From: Gemmata massiliana
Lineage (GTDB): Bacteria > Planctomycetota > Planctomycetia > Gemmatales > Gemmataceae
Length of the DNA stretch: 64,000 nt
Assembly (NCBI GenBank): GCA_000531095.1
Contig: HG799475.1
Location: forward strand, 44,782-108,781
Reading direction: 5' to 3'
Below the pieces are notes generated by a model. That model saw only the letters and a list, made by a program, of their open reading frames with translations, did not search any database and had not been told where the DNA came from. Of this stretch, positions 9,096 through 18,724 are shown piece after piece. Numbering within the stretch: the first letter of the stretch is position 1; each line of letters starts with the position of its first letter. A program made the translations under genes and the position numbers.

Positions 9096-10001
9096 TCACC
9101 CGGCGCGCAACGCGGCCGAGCTTTCGACCCCGAGGTTCTGATAAATCTGGCGCGTCGCGTCGGACTTGTTGAGCGTGTAGAAGTGGATGCCGCGCACGTT
9201 GTTGTGCAACAAGTCGGCGCACTGTTCGGTCGCCCAACTGATCCCCACGCGGGCCACCGCGTCGTCGTCCGCGCACCGGCCGACCGCGCGAATGAGTTTG
9301 GCGGGGAAGTGCGCACCGGCCGCGAGTTCGGCCATCCGGATCATGCCCGATTTCGACGTGATCGGCATGATGCCTGCGACGATCGGAACCTTGATCCCGG
9401 CCAGGTCGCAGCGCTCGCGGAAGTCGTAGAAGTCGCGGTTCTCGAAGAACAGTTGGGTGCAGATGTAGTCCGCGCCCGCGTCCACTTTGCGCTTGAGGTT
9501 GTCCAGTTCCTGGAGCCGGTTCGGGCACCCGGGGTGCCCCTCGGGGAACCCGGCGACGCCGATCCCGAACCCGCGCCCGTTCGCCCCGGACCGGTTGCGG
9601 AGGAACTTCACCAGCTCTTCTGCGTAGTGGAACGCATCCTTCGCGCGATCGTAGTTCGCGAGATTCTTGGGCGGGTCGCCGCTCAGTGCGAGTACGTTCT
9701 CGATCCCGCTGGCCGCGTAGCGATCGAGGATGGCGGTCATTTCCGGCAGCGAGTGGCACACGCAGGTGAGGTGCGACACCGCGGTGAGGTTGGTGTCGCG
9801 TTCGATGCGCACCACGAGGTCGTGCGTGCGGTCGCGCGTCGATCCGCCGGCCCCGTAGGTCACCGACACGAACGACGGCTGGAGCGATTGCAGTGCCGCG
9901 ATCGTTCGGAACAGCTCCTCGCTCGCCTCGTCGGTCTTCGGGGGGAAGAACTCGAAACTGAACGTGGTCCGGTGCTGGGCGAAAATGTCCTGTATGTGCA
10001 T
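9096..10001 (-). CDS. metF: 5,10-methylenetetrahydrofolate reductase
   Basis: An FAD enzyme that reduces methylene-THF to methyl-THF, the methyl donor for methionine synthesis. The 301-residue length fits bacterial MetF, without the eukaryotic regulatory domain. SFEFFPPKTDEASEELF near the start, VTYGAGGSTRDRT, VLALSGDPPK and ADYICTQLFFENRDFYDF follow the family order of the TIM barrel. The ATG at 10001 is the first plausible start. No riboswitch-like structure was recognised in the 100 bases upstream. Confidence 0.96.
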   Translation of the reverse strand: MHIQDIFAQHRTTFSFEFFPPKTDEASEELFRTIAALQSLQPSFVSVTYGAGGSTRDRTHDLVVRIERDTNLTAVSHLTCVCHSLPEMTAILDRYAASGIENVLALSGDPPKNLANYDRAKDAFHYAEELVKFLRNRSGANGRGFGIGVAGFPEGHPGCPNRLQELDNLKRKVDAGADYICTQLFFENRDFYDFRERCDLAGIKVPIVAGIMPITSKSGMIRMAELAAGAHFPAKLIRAVGRCADDDAVARVGISWATEQCADLLHNNVRGIHFYTLNKSDATRQIYQNLGVESSAALRAG

Positions 10002-10104
10002 GGCGTGTGCGCCGAAGTTCGCGTGGTTGTGGAAGAGTCTTGTACGAGAAGTTTACCCAATTCGGCGGGCGCTGACAGGTGGAGTTACCCGCGTGTGAAG
10101 AACG

Positions 10105-12570
10105 CTACTTCAACGGAAACAGCACCGGGAGCTTTGGTACGCTGCCCGCGTTGAGCGCGAGTTGCACGCCGGTGGCCGATTCCGTGCCCGAAGTGGTTTT
10201 CGTCAGGCGCGGTTCGCGTGTGAGGCGGTCAAACTGAAATGCGTTTGTCGCACCGGTTTCCCAAAGCAACTTCAGATCGCGGGTGCCGGCCCGAATCGGC
10301 AGTTCCGCACGGAGACCGTCGCCGGCGCGGTACGCGAGTTTTGTGGGGCCGTCCGGTAATAACTGATACACGGTCGTGGTTCCGCGCATCACACCTTTAC
10401 CGACCGTGAATTTCGCGACGCCCGACGTCTGGTTCGCGTGCGTGACGGTTACCGTGAACGGCCCGCTCGGTTCCACGCGGTCGATCGTCAAGTCGAGCGG
10501 GATCGTGAGCTGGAATCCTTGTAAATCGAGATCGAATACCTTCTTATCGAGCCCACGGAGGAAGTCGGTCAGTTCCACAACCGGGTCGGGGGGGGCCGGG
10601 TCTTGGAGGCGCGCCAGGAGGTGTAAGAGTTTGCCCCAATCACCGAATTTCGGTTCCGCAAGGGAGGCACCGAGCGCCTTCCAGCCTTCGATGGTGTCCT
10701 TCACCGCGAACAGCTTTTGGACGTGCTTGGCGCCGGCGCCGAACGACTTCCGGAGGCGGGCGAGAAGTTCCCCTCGCACCGGGTCTGGGAATCGTTGCAC
10801 GTCCCATTCGGAGAAGTTTTCGGATTGTCGCGTGTAGGTTCGCGTGAGTGCCTGCAAGCGCGTGGTCGCGAGCGCGGCGGAGTCAGTGCCATTCGGTTCC
10901 GGGAGCACGAGCACGGCTTCGGGCCGGTTCGGGGCGGAGATCAAACCGAGTGCGTCGGCGAGATCGCGTAAGTGGATGATTTGATCGTGCGTTTGTTCCC
11001 AGTATCGGCGCGCCTTGTATGCTTCGTCGAATTCATAGGGCACGCTGTACGTGATCGCTTCGCCGCGCGGCTGGCGCACTGCGGGCGAGTTCGGGATCGG
11101 ATCACTCAGAGGGAAGGGCGGTTTTTCGGCAGTTGCGAACAGGGCGTCGATGTCCTTCAACCAGTTCTCGTCGAACGTCCGCTTCAGCATGAGCGCGGTG
11201 CCGTCGCGATCGAGAGCACGATACCGGTCCACGAACGCGGACTGAGCGGCTTCGAGCGCAGTGCAGTCCGCGAGCCACTTGTCCCGGAGCTGAGCCGCGG
11301 CCGTTTCGCCCCAGGAATATTCGGCGGGCAGCGCGAGTTCGGTTCGTAGTGATTCCTTGATCTTCTTGAGTTCGGGCAGACTGCGCGCCGCGGCAGGAGC
11401 TATTGCGCCCGCGAGCTTCGCGCGGTACGCTCGGTAGTCGTCGATCTCTTTCAGTCGGCTCGTGACGAACGCCCGGCGGTCTTCGGAGAGGCGCGCGAAC
11501 GCACTGTCCCCTGCGAACCGGTTCAGAGCGGTTTTGTTGCGCTCGATGTGTTCGTCCGCGAGGCGCTCCGCGGCGGGGCGCTCCTGGCGCTCGTAGTCGT
11601 CGATTTTGGCCGCGAGATCGGGACCGGTCGTTTCCGGCGGGAACAGCGCGATCGTACCGAGCGTGAGGAGCAAGAACGTCAACCCGGTCAGCGCGCCGCG
11701 CACCGTCCAGCGCAACTGCTTTTCCGAGCGCCGCACGCGATCGTGGTGCGCTTTCGCCCCAGAAAAGCAATCGCGGAACAGTTCGGCGACCTGATACGGT
11801 TGGTCGCCCGGGGCGGGGTGCTCGGCGAGCGGCGGTCGACGAATGGCGACCGCAGACACTTCGAGATCCACGCTACCGAACGCCAAAAACGGCGACTCGC
11901 GCCCTTCTTCGGGGTCCGCGTCCTTCAGGTACTCCTCGAACGCTTTCCAGGCGTAATCGACGCGGTCTTTAACGCGCGCTTCCCAGATTTTCTGCGTGTC
12001 ACGGGGCTGCGCGAGCCGGTCGCACTGTGTCAGAACGAGGAAGATCGGGAACCCGCCGACGGAGCGGCTATCGGTTTTCGCGCTCTCGACGGTCGAGAGG
12101 AACGCATCGAACTCGTCGAACGCTTCGGTCAGTTCTTCGCGCGTGCTGGAAGCGTCGACGAGCAACACGATGGCGTCGGTTTCGACCACGGCCCGCGCGA
12201 GCGCGCTACCCGGAGCGCGCTGCGTGATCGGGGCGGGGTGCTCCATCAGCGCTTCGGCCGCTTTCCCGTCGCAATCGTCGAGTACGACCGTGAGCGGGTC
12301 CATCAGCGCCTGCTTGCCGACGCGCCAGGGGCGCAAGCGGATCGTGAAACTCGAAAGCTCAGTGTTCGCGGATTCGAGCTTCCCGCTGTACGCCGCCTCG
12401 CGGATGCGTGGGAGGTCCACCGACGAACTGACGACCTCACCCCGAAGCGTCTCGCCCTGTGTTTCGCCCGCTTGCAACAGCGCGCCGATGAGCGCGGACT
12501 TACCCGATCCGCGGTGCCCGAACAGCAGCACGCGGGGGACATCGAACGGTGGTGGGTCGGGTGTCTCCAT
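10105..12570 (-). CDS. Membrane-anchored GTPase-domain protein with large periplasmic region
   Basis: This 821-residue protein starts with a P-loop, LFGHRGSGKSAL (residues 16-27). A Walker-B-like VVLDDCDG, AIVLLVDASS and a TQCD motif in place of the usual NKxD follow, so it looks like a small GTPase of the TRAFAC class. One membrane helix at about 291-310 separates this cytoplasmic part from about 500 residues outside. That part is mainly helical, ending in a beta-rich region (TIDRVEPSGPFTVTVTHANQTS). The order GTPase, helix, helical arm, beta end recalls TssM/IcmF, but no sequence motif proves that. The start at 12570 directly precedes the P-loop region and was preferred to a longer frame. 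It lies downstream of TolQ/TolR-like genes, from which a palindromic repeat separates it. Confidence 0.75.
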   Translation of the reverse strand: METPDPPPFDVPRVLLFGHRGSGKSALIGALLQAGETQGETLRGEVVSSSVDLPRIREAAYSGKLESANTELSSFTIRLRPWRVGKQALMDPLTVVLDDCDGKAAEALMEHPAPITQRAPGSALARAVVETDAIVLLVDASSTREELTEAFDEFDAFLSTVESAKTDSRSVGGFPIFLVLTQCDRLAQPRDTQKIWEARVKDRVDYAWKAFEEYLKDADPEEGRESPFLAFGSVDLEVSAVAIRRPPLAEHPAPGDQPYQVAELFRDCFSGAKAHHDRVRRSEKQLRWTVRGALTGLTFLLLTLGTIALFPPETTGPDLAAKIDDYERQERPAAERLADEHIERNKTALNRFAGDSAFARLSEDRRAFVTSRLKEIDDYRAYRAKLAGAIAPAAARSLPELKKIKESLRTELALPAEYSWGETAAAQLRDKWLADCTALEAAQSAFVDRYRALDRDGTALMLKRTFDENWLKDIDALFATAEKPPFPLSDPIPNSPAVRQPRGEAITYSVPYEFDEAYKARRYWEQTHDQIIHLRDLADALGLISAPNRPEAVLVLPEPNGTDSAALATTRLQALTRTYTRQSENFSEWDVQRFPDPVRGELLARLRKSFGAGAKHVQKLFAVKDTIEGWKALGASLAEPKFGDWGKLLHLLARLQDPAPPDPVVELTDFLRGLDKKVFDLDLQGFQLTIPLDLTIDRVEPSGPFTVTVTHANQTSGVAKFTVGKGVMRGTTTVYQLLPDGPTKLAYRAGDGLRAELPIRAGTRDLKLLWETGATNAFQFDRLTREPRLTKTTSGTESATGVQLALNAGSVPKLPVLFPLK

Positions 12571-12609
12571 AAACACAGATCGTCGTATCCGGGCAGTTTT
12601 GGAGTCTAG

Positions 12610-12716
12610 TAACGAGCCGTGACCGCAAGGGAGCGGGAGACACTGTCTCCCTTTCGTGGTCACAGCACAATCTTTAAGAGCCGCCGTTCCCGCTCCCTTG
12701 CGGTCACGGCTCGTTA
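12610..12716. repeat. 107-bp palindromic element, 29-bp perfect inverted repeats
   Basis: Bases 12610-12638 and 12688-12716 are exact reverse complements (29 bp, starting TAACGAGCCGTGACCGCAAG). Overlapping the left arm is a 17-base palindrome, GGGAGACACTGTCTCCC, at 12635-12651. It lies between the GTPase gene and the upstream membrane-protein gene. It could fold into a very stable hairpin that terminates or attenuates transcription. It also has the shape of a dispersed palindromic repeat; a weakly similar stretch (ACGAGCCGCGACCGCGAGG) occurs near 34954. Confidence 0.8.
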
Positions 12717-12738
12717 GATCATCGCTCCTTCGGTCGCG

Positions 12739-13407
12739 TTACTCGAAGCGACTGAGTAGTTTGGCCTCTTGCACCCACGCGCTGAGCCGCTTCATTTCCG
12801 GGTGACTGTTGGACAGTGGATCTTTTGCGAAGCGGAACACCAGCGTCAGTTCGGTCTTGGTGTTCGTGCGGCGGTCGGTGACCGCCTTCTTCAGTTCGTC
12901 GAAGGTCTTTGCGGTCGTTTCGTTGTCGAGCACGTAGAACTTGCCGTCGCGAACGTCCGCCCCGCTGAGGATCGCGACCCGCACGTCGCCCGGGGTCGGC
13001 TTCGGGTCCGGTGGCTTGGGTTCGATCTTCGGTAGTACGAGCTTTGGGTTTTCCTGCGGGGGCACGGACGGAGACGGCTGTTGCTTGTCCTTGTTCTCTG
13101 TCGCGGGTGTTCCCTTTCCGTCGCCCGGCGCTCCGCCCCCGCCGAACAGCCCCCCGCCGCCTTCACCGAACACGATCAGCGCGACAACGATGGCCAGCAC
13201 GAGGCCGCAGAGCATCGAGCACAGTTTCTTGAGTTGAACAGGGGCTTTGTGCGCGAAGACCCAGCGGTCGAGCGCCCACGCGAGCACGCTGCCCGCGAAG
13301 TACCCGACGAGGAACCCGCCGCCCACCGCCAAACACTTGATGACGTACCCGGCGAGTTTCTCGCTCAGCCCGGACGTGAGTCCGTCGGCAATGAGGGTTT
13401 CACACAT
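12739..13407 (-). CDS. Membrane protein with glycine/proline linker and periplasmic domain
   Basis: A 222-residue protein I cannot assign to a named family. Residues about 20-40 and 66-86 are hydrophobic, suggesting two membrane passes. A flexible stretch rich in Gly, Pro and Lys comes next, then a C-terminal domain of about 85 residues (DVRVAILSGADVRDGKFYVLD to the end). That domain resembles in size and layout the periplasmic domain of ExbD-like proteins, but this is a guess. The gene follows the TolR/ExbD-like gene by 24 bases and is probably co-transcribed with it. Confidence 0.65.
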   Translation of the reverse strand: MCETLIADGLTSGLSEKLAGYVIKCLAVGGGFLVGYFAGSVLAWALDRWVFAHKAPVQLKKLCSMLCGLVLAIVVALIVFGEGGGGLFGGGGAPGDGKGTPATENKDKQQPSPSVPPQENPKLVLPKIEPKPPDPKPTPGDVRVAILSGADVRDGKFYVLDNETTAKTFDELKKAVTDRRTNTKTELTLVFRFAKDPLSNSHPEMKRLSAWVQEAKLLSRFE

Positions 13408-13431
13408 GGCGGCTGCGCCTCGTCGTGCGGG

Positions 13432-13944
13432 CTACTGGAACTCGTGCGGGATGTCGCGGAACCAGTGGTGGATCTGGTCTTCCTGTGTCTTCGTCGGGAA
13501 CCCCAGCGAGTTTTCCGGGTAGAGGATCAGGAAGTAGAGATCCTTCACCCCGCCGGCCTTGCTCGCGAGTGTCTTCTGGTGGATCACGAACCGCTGGGCA
13601 TCGGCCTCGGTGCGAATTTCTTGCCGGTCCGGATCGAAGTAGTAAAGCGTGCCGTCTTTGCGATCGGTGTGGAGCACCCGTACCACGAGTCGGTCGGTTA
13701 CGCGCGCCTGTGCGAGCTTTTCCGTGCGCGAGAGGCGATCCCGGGCCTCGGCGAGTTGGCGCTGTAGTTCCTGCACGTTGTCGGGCAGCGGGTCTTTCGG
13801 CGGAGCCGGCTTCGTGTCCGTCTGCTCGGGCGCGGACCCGCCGCTGACGAAGGGCATCAGCAGGAAGATGCAGAACAGCAGAATGAGGACGTCGATGAGG
13901 GGAATGAAGAACCGGGTCACGGCCCGGCGCGGCGGGGTAATCAC
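13432..13944 (-). CDS. TolR/ExbD-type biopolymer transport protein
   Basis: The 170-residue product begins VITPPRRAVTRFFIPLIDVLILLF. The start is a GTG at 13944 that overlaps the TGA of the upstream TolQ/ExbB gene (GTGA). One membrane helix contains the Asp (residue 18) that in ExbD/TolR helps carry protons. A proline-rich linker, a coiled coil (ELQRQLAEARDRLSRTEKLAQAR) and a small periplasmic domain follow. The overlap implies translational coupling and a stoichiometric complex with TolQ/ExbB. The coiled-coil insert is longer than in the classical proteins. Confidence 0.82.
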   Translation of the reverse strand: MITPPRRAVTRFFIPLIDVLILLFCIFLLMPFVSGGSAPEQTDTKPAPPKDPLPDNVQELQRQLAEARDRLSRTEKLAQARVTDRLVVRVLHTDRKDGTLYYFDPDRQEIRTEADAQRFVIHQKTLASKAGGVKDLYFLILYPENSLGFPTKTQEDQIHHWFRDIPHEFQ

Positions 13945-14480
13945 AGCTTGGCCCCCGGCGCGCTGGGCGGCTCGGGGGGCGGCGCGATGCCCGCCAGCGA
14001 GCGGATCAGGTCGCGCCCGATGGCGACCACCCACACCGGCAGAATGTTGATGAACGCCATATACAGCCCGCCGCCGGTCGCGGTGATCGCGGGGGCGTAC
14101 TTGCGGATGATGTCTTGCGGGGTCGGGTTGGCGCCCGGGGTGATCGAGCTGAACGTTTGCAGGATCGCCGCGACCGTCCCGATGAGGCCCAGGAGCGGGA
14201 ACCATTCCGCGGCCTGGCACAAGTGGCTGAGCCAGCGGTCGGCCTTGAGGTCGAAGTCCGCGGACTGCCAGCGCATCGCGCGCCACGCGAGGACGGTCTG
14301 CGCCGTGAACAGCGTGAAGCCGATGCCGAGGATGATCCAATCGATCGGAGACGTTTCGACGCGGGCGAGGTAGTCGCGGCGCGCGTCTGCTGGGACCGCG
14401 ACGAAGACGAGCGCCGCGGCCAGCACCGGGATGGCGGCGAACACCGCCGGGAGCACCTGATGAATCCAGAACCGGCGCAC
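13941..14480 (-). CDS. MotA/TolQ/ExbB-type proton-channel protein
   Basis: A 179-residue membrane protein. Hydrophobic segments lie near residues 8-28, 45-65, 95-115 and 135-158. The signature WFPLLGLIGTVAAILQTFSSI and ATGGGLYMAFINILPVW are the conserved channel helices of the MotA/TolQ/ExbB family. It should form the stator with the overlapping downstream TolR/ExbD-like protein and use the proton gradient to act on the envelope. It is shorter than E. coli TolQ. Whether it serves a Tol-Pal, Ton or other function cannot be told from sequence alone; the preceding YbgC-like gene favours Tol-like. Confidence 0.85.
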   Translation of the reverse strand: MRRFWIHQVLPAVFAAIPVLAAALVFVAVPADARRDYLARVETSPIDWIILGIGFTLFTAQTVLAWRAMRWQSADFDLKADRWLSHLCQAAEWFPLLGLIGTVAAILQTFSSITPGANPTPQDIIRKYAPAITATGGGLYMAFINILPVWVVAIGRDLIRSLAGIAPPPEPPSAPGAKL

Positions 14481-14569
14481 GGAACCTCCCTGCGTTGGCG
14501 ACCGGCCGGTGTGGGCCGGTCCGTGAGCGAGTCGTTACTTCGCGCGTCGGTTCCACCGACGGCGCCCGC

Positions 14570-14956
14570 CTATTTCGTTTCCGACAACCACTGCGGCATC
14601 TCGCGCAGCTTTCCGTCGCGCCCCACGCACGCGAGCGTCGTCGCGCCCTCGGTAATGAGCACCCCGTCACGAAACACTTCGTACTTGTGCTCCAACCGGA
14701 CGGCGGAGGTCCGGGTCACGGTGGTGCGGATCGTCAGCACGTCGTCGTAGTGCGCGGGGTTCTTGAATTTCACCTCGGCCTTCGCGACGACCAGGAAGTA
14801 CCCCTGGTCTTCCAGTTCCTTATACGATGCGTGGCGCCCGCGGAGCAACTCCGTTCGGGCCTGCTCGAAGTACACCAGGTAGTTCGCGTGGTGGAGCAGG
14901 CCCATTCGGTCCGTCTCGGCGTACCGCACGCGGATCTGGATCTCACCGGTTAGCAT
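14570..14956 (-). CDS. ybgC: Acyl-CoA thioesterase, YbgC/FadM (4HBT) type
   Basis: A single hot-dog domain of 128 residues. VRYAETDRMGLLHHANYLVYFEQAR contains the Asp and surrounding residues of the 4-hydroxybenzoyl-CoA thioesterase active site, as in YbgC. VKFKNPAHYDDVLTIRT and FRDGVLITEGATTLACV complete the fold. In many proteobacteria ybgC is the first gene of the tol-pal cluster. Here it lies 90 bases upstream of a TolQ/TolR pair in the same direction, which supports that assignment. The natural substrate is unknown. Confidence 0.87.
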   Translation of the reverse strand: MLTGEIQIRVRYAETDRMGLLHHANYLVYFEQARTELLRGRHASYKELEDQGYFLVVAKAEVKFKNPAHYDDVLTIRTTVTRTSAVRLEHKYEVFRDGVLITEGATTLACVGRDGKLREMPQWLSETK

Positions 14957-15035
14957 CGTGCTCCCTCCAGCCGCTCCGGGGCAACCGTCCGGAGCGATCC
15001 GAGCCCTTATGTTGCTTTAAGCCGCGCCCACGGGG

Positions 15036-16801
15036 TCACTTGATGAACCCGACGCGGTTCTTCTCCGGGTTGAAGCGGACCGGGGGCCACCCGAGTTTCC
15101 AGTCTAGGGCCACCGGGAAGAACACGAAAACGGCTTTACCGAGCATCAAGCGGTCCGGCACCACGCCCCACTCACGGCTGTCGGAGCTATGAGCGCTGTT
15201 GTCGCCCATGCAGAAATAGTGCCCGGGCTGCACGTAGAAGATGTCCGCTTCGTTGAAGTCGCTGGGGAGCGATTGGGTGCCGGGCGGGGACCACGTGTAG
15301 TAGATGTCGCGCTGGAGCTTGAGGTGACGGATCGCGGTCACTTGGCCCTTCGCGCCAATTTTGGCCGGCGCCTCAATGTCGTTGGCCCGGACCCAACCCT
15401 GCTTTTGTTGGTCGTCGTGCTCGTACTCCGATTCTTTCAGTTGGGTCGGTTCGTAGTCGGCTTCGGCACCGAAGTCGATCCGCTTCCCGTCCACCCACAC
15501 CCACAACCGTGCGTCCACGTTCGCGAACCGGAGTTTGTAGGTGCCGGCCGTCACTTTACACGGCTTGCTCCCCATCTCGCCCGCTTTTGGCCCCGACCGC
15601 GTGAGAGTCACTTTGCCGTTACCGAACGTCGCCCGGAACCGGTCCGCGCCTTTCGAGAGATCGATTGCAACTTCTGCACCGGCCGTGATTTCGGCCTCGC
15701 ATTCCAGACACAGATCGCCGACCCATGATTGCTCGTGCGCGCCGGTCGAGCGCCCGACGTTGTAGCCGAGGAAGTTATCGATGTAGCTCGGCTTCTGGGC
15801 TTTCAGTGCCTCGAAGTCGGTTGCAGGAGTGTCGTCGACCTTGTTGGCGGGTGCTATTTTCCACTGCATCGAAAGGTGCTGGTACCGAATCCAGTCGAAC
15901 GAGTCCCCCGTGTGACCGAACGCGCGAGGCGAGCGCGGGTCGTCCGCGCGCCACTGGGCGGCGCCCTCGGGGCGGCTTGCCATCGGGATTTCAACTGTCC
16001 GGCCAAATCGGTCGGTTGCTTGTCGTTGTCCCAAACGATTCGGAGGTCGGCAAGCATTTGCTCTTCGCCCTTCCGCACGATCTGAAACCCGCCGGGAACG
16101 GTGCCCGTGAACCCGGCCGCGCGCGACGCAGCGAACAGAGTAACCGCCTTCGTGCTGTTCCGGTAACGGTATTCGGGTTTCCACAACTCGAGCGGGTCTT
16201 CCGGTCGGGCGAAGGCGGGATCATCGGCCGGGTACGTCAGTGAGGACGTCACGAACAGGTCGCCGCGGTGAACGGCGAGTGTCTCACCGCCGAAACCCAT
16301 CGCCCGCTTGATGTAGTTCTGGGCGGTTTGTTGGGTTTGCGGGGCCTGGGGGTACTTGAACACGACCACATCGCCGCGCCGCGGGTCGCGAATGTGGTAC
16401 AGCGGCTTGAGTACGAGCACGCGGTCGCCACTGTTGTTCGCCGGGCGCGGGTTGAGGTCGCTAATCAGTCCGTAGTGCCGGCAGTTCGGGCAAATGTACT
16501 TGGTGAGCGGAACGATCTCTTTTCTGCCATTGGGGTTGTTCGGCGGAGCGACCCCTTCCACCTCGTCGTGCGAATTGATCGGGAACGAGTGACCGCACTT
16601 CGGGCAGGCAATGATCTTCTGGTAACCGTAGAGCGTTTCCGCCATCGACCCGGTGGGGATGACGAACGCTTCCGTGACGAACAGTTTCAGCAAGAGAACC
16701 AGAACCACGACGAACACGACCGTCTCGATGACCTCACGGGCCGGGTCGCGGGGCTGGTGCTTCTTCTTGTCGTCGGTCGTCTGGGCGGAAGCGGTGGACA
16801 T
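15036..16801 (-). CDS. lepB: Signal peptidase I with zinc-ribbon and beta-domain inserts (single-base frame break)
   Basis: A leader peptidase that cuts signal peptides at the outer face of the membrane. A membrane helix at about 24-43 precedes IPTGSM with the catalytic Ser at 52. A CPKCGH/CPNCRH pair (Cys 66, 69, 104, 107) looks like a zinc ribbon. The catalytic Lys is in NYIKRAMGFGGETL (about 165). The last conserved box GHYFCMGDNSAHSSDSREWG is far downstream, after an insert of roughly 300 residues that looks like a beta-sandwich. The upstream and downstream parts lie in different frames. The break falls at a run of four G on the plus strand (15969-15972), and adding one base restores one protein of about 588 residues. 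Confidence 0.87.
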
Positions 16802-16976
16802 TCGGGCCTCATTTCGGACAGCGTCCGGGCGTAACGGCGATACAGAGTGTTCGCCCGTGCGGAGTCGAAATTCTGTGGCGACCGGCCGGCGGGACCAGCC
16901 GCGATCTCACCGGTTCGAGTTCAATGGCGAGGTCCAACTTATCGGCCGGTTCGCACTGACCGGCGCTCGGACCGCG

Positions 16977-18595
16977 TTAGTGCAGCCACCGCAAGCGGGA
17001 CCAGTCGAGCGTTTGGAACACGCGCTCGCGCCCGCCGACCGACACCCGGCCGAGCCGGAGCGGTTGGTGAATGAGGAATGGTTTACCGATGAACGCGCTT
17101 TCCGGCACGCCCGGTGTCGGCCATTTCCGGCTGTCCTCGGAGTTCCCGCTGTTGTCGCCGAGCACGTAGTATTCGTGCGACCCGAGCACCGCGGGGTGCC
17201 GAGTGCCGTGCTCGCCGTAGTCCGACATGTAGTAGATGTCGCGGTACAGGCGGATGTCGCGGATCACTGCGCGGCAGCCGCGGGCGCTGAACCGCACCGG
17301 GCGGGACACGTCCCCGCGCTTTTGCGCCGGCTCCAGGTCCGCGTGCGGTACGATCTCGTGCCCGTCGAGGGCGAGACTGGCCCGGCGGTCCACGAAGGCG
17401 AACTCCAGGCGGTACTTGCGCTTCGGTTCGAGGGCGACGCCGCTCTTGATCCCCAAACCGCCGTGGTACTCGTGGACGAGTTGCGCGCGCCCCGAGGATT
17501 TTGGTCCCACCGCGATGTCGGCCGTGATCGCGTCCGCGCCGTCGGCCAGCCGGCACTCGAAACTGGCCTCGCCCGCGGCCCCGGACGTCGCGGTGATTTC
17601 CACCTCACACGTCAGGTAGAAGTCGTGTGCCGCCGGGAGGTCGTTCGGGCGCCGCGGGGAGCCGTCGTAAGCGTTCCACACGCGGACCGGGTTCTCCCGG
17701 TGGTTGTCCAGGTGCCAGTGCCGGTACCACGCGGTGAGCGTCGAGTGCGGCGCGTCGGACGCATCCAGTACGAGGGCGCCGTTCTCGATGACGGGCGGAC
17801 CGGTGGAGTTCGGGGCCGAAGTCACCGGGAGCCGCGGGTCGCCGGAACTGACGAGCCACCTGTCCCCCAACCGCCGGGGTTCGGCGCGAAGTTCATGTCG
17901 AAGACCGGCGTGAGCGTTTCGCGCACTTCGGCCAGGCCCTTCCGCGCGATCGCGCCGACGGCGGAGGTGTCGCCCGGGCGCTGCACGTACACGTCGCCGT
18001 CCCGAATGAGGATCGTTTCGTCGGGCAGCCCGATGAGCCGCTTGACATACGGCTTCCCGAACTCCGTGGGGTTCGGGTTCGGGCACCGGAACACGACCAT
18101 TTCCCAGCGCCGTGGGGACCGCAGGTCGTAGATGTTCTTGTCCACGAGGAGCCGGTCGCCGCTGAGGTCGCGCGCGTCCGCCAGCGACATGTCGCGGTCG
18201 CAGTTCGGGCACGCGACCTTCCGGAAGTGCTCGCTGGCGCTGCCCGAACCGGGGCGCCCGACGCGGACCGTGTACCCGCACCGCGGGCACGGCCCGTCGC
18301 GGTGGTGCCCGCTGAGTGCCGGGGCCATGCTGCCCGTTGGCACGCCGAACGGTTCGACCGCGATCGTCCGAAGGACGAGAAACAGGCCAATGAACCCCGA
18401 CGCCACCACGATCAGAGCGCGGAACGGGCTTGTGTTTCGTGCGTGAGGACGTCTGGCGGGGACGGGAACCGGTGTTTTGGGGGTATTTGGGGTGGGAACG
18501 AGAGGGCGCACCGGGACCGTCGCATCTTCTGAAAATGCCGGCTCTTCCGGCGGCAGATCCATTGCGACAGGGGGTGGGGGATCGGTGTGGTCCAT
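16977..18595 (-). CDS. lepB: Second signal peptidase I, zinc-ribbon type (single-base frame break)
   Basis: A paralogue of the gene 175 bases downstream. A proline-rich N-terminus leads to a membrane helix, then VPTGSM with the catalytic Ser near 89. CPRCGY and CPNCDR supply four cysteines (103, 106, 129, 132), and the catalytic Lys is in YVKRLIGLPDE (about 185). SHEYYVLGDNSGNSEDSRKW closes the active site after a beta-rich insert. The frame changes at a run of five C on the plus strand (17864-17868). With one more base the junction reads FAPNPGGWGDRWLVSSGDPR. The start at 18595 is an ATG without a clear ribosome-binding site, and is uncertain. Confidence 0.85.
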
Positions 18596-18667
18596 GTCAC
18601 GTTTCGGCAGTAGCCGCACACCGAAGGAACTTGTTGTTTGTTACGTGATCCGAGGGTCGTGTTTGGA

Positions 18668-18705
18668 AACCCCAGAACGCGCCCGCGGCGCGGGCTTCTG
18701 GGGTT
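18668..18705 (-). terminator. Hairpin terminator after lepA
   Basis: AACCCCAGAA at 18668-18677 pairs with TTCTGGGGTT at 18696-18705 around a GC-rich, self-complementary centre. It begins 20 bases past the lepA stop. On the lepA strand the stem ends in GGTTTCC, which gives only a short T run. Confidence 0.65.
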
Positions 18706-18724
18706 CTTCGGATACCGAGAGAGG

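Noticed and set aside
10002-10104. Possible S-adenosylmethionine riboswitch before metF
   Set aside because: The leader is short and shows no conserved junction or terminator/antiterminator pairing.
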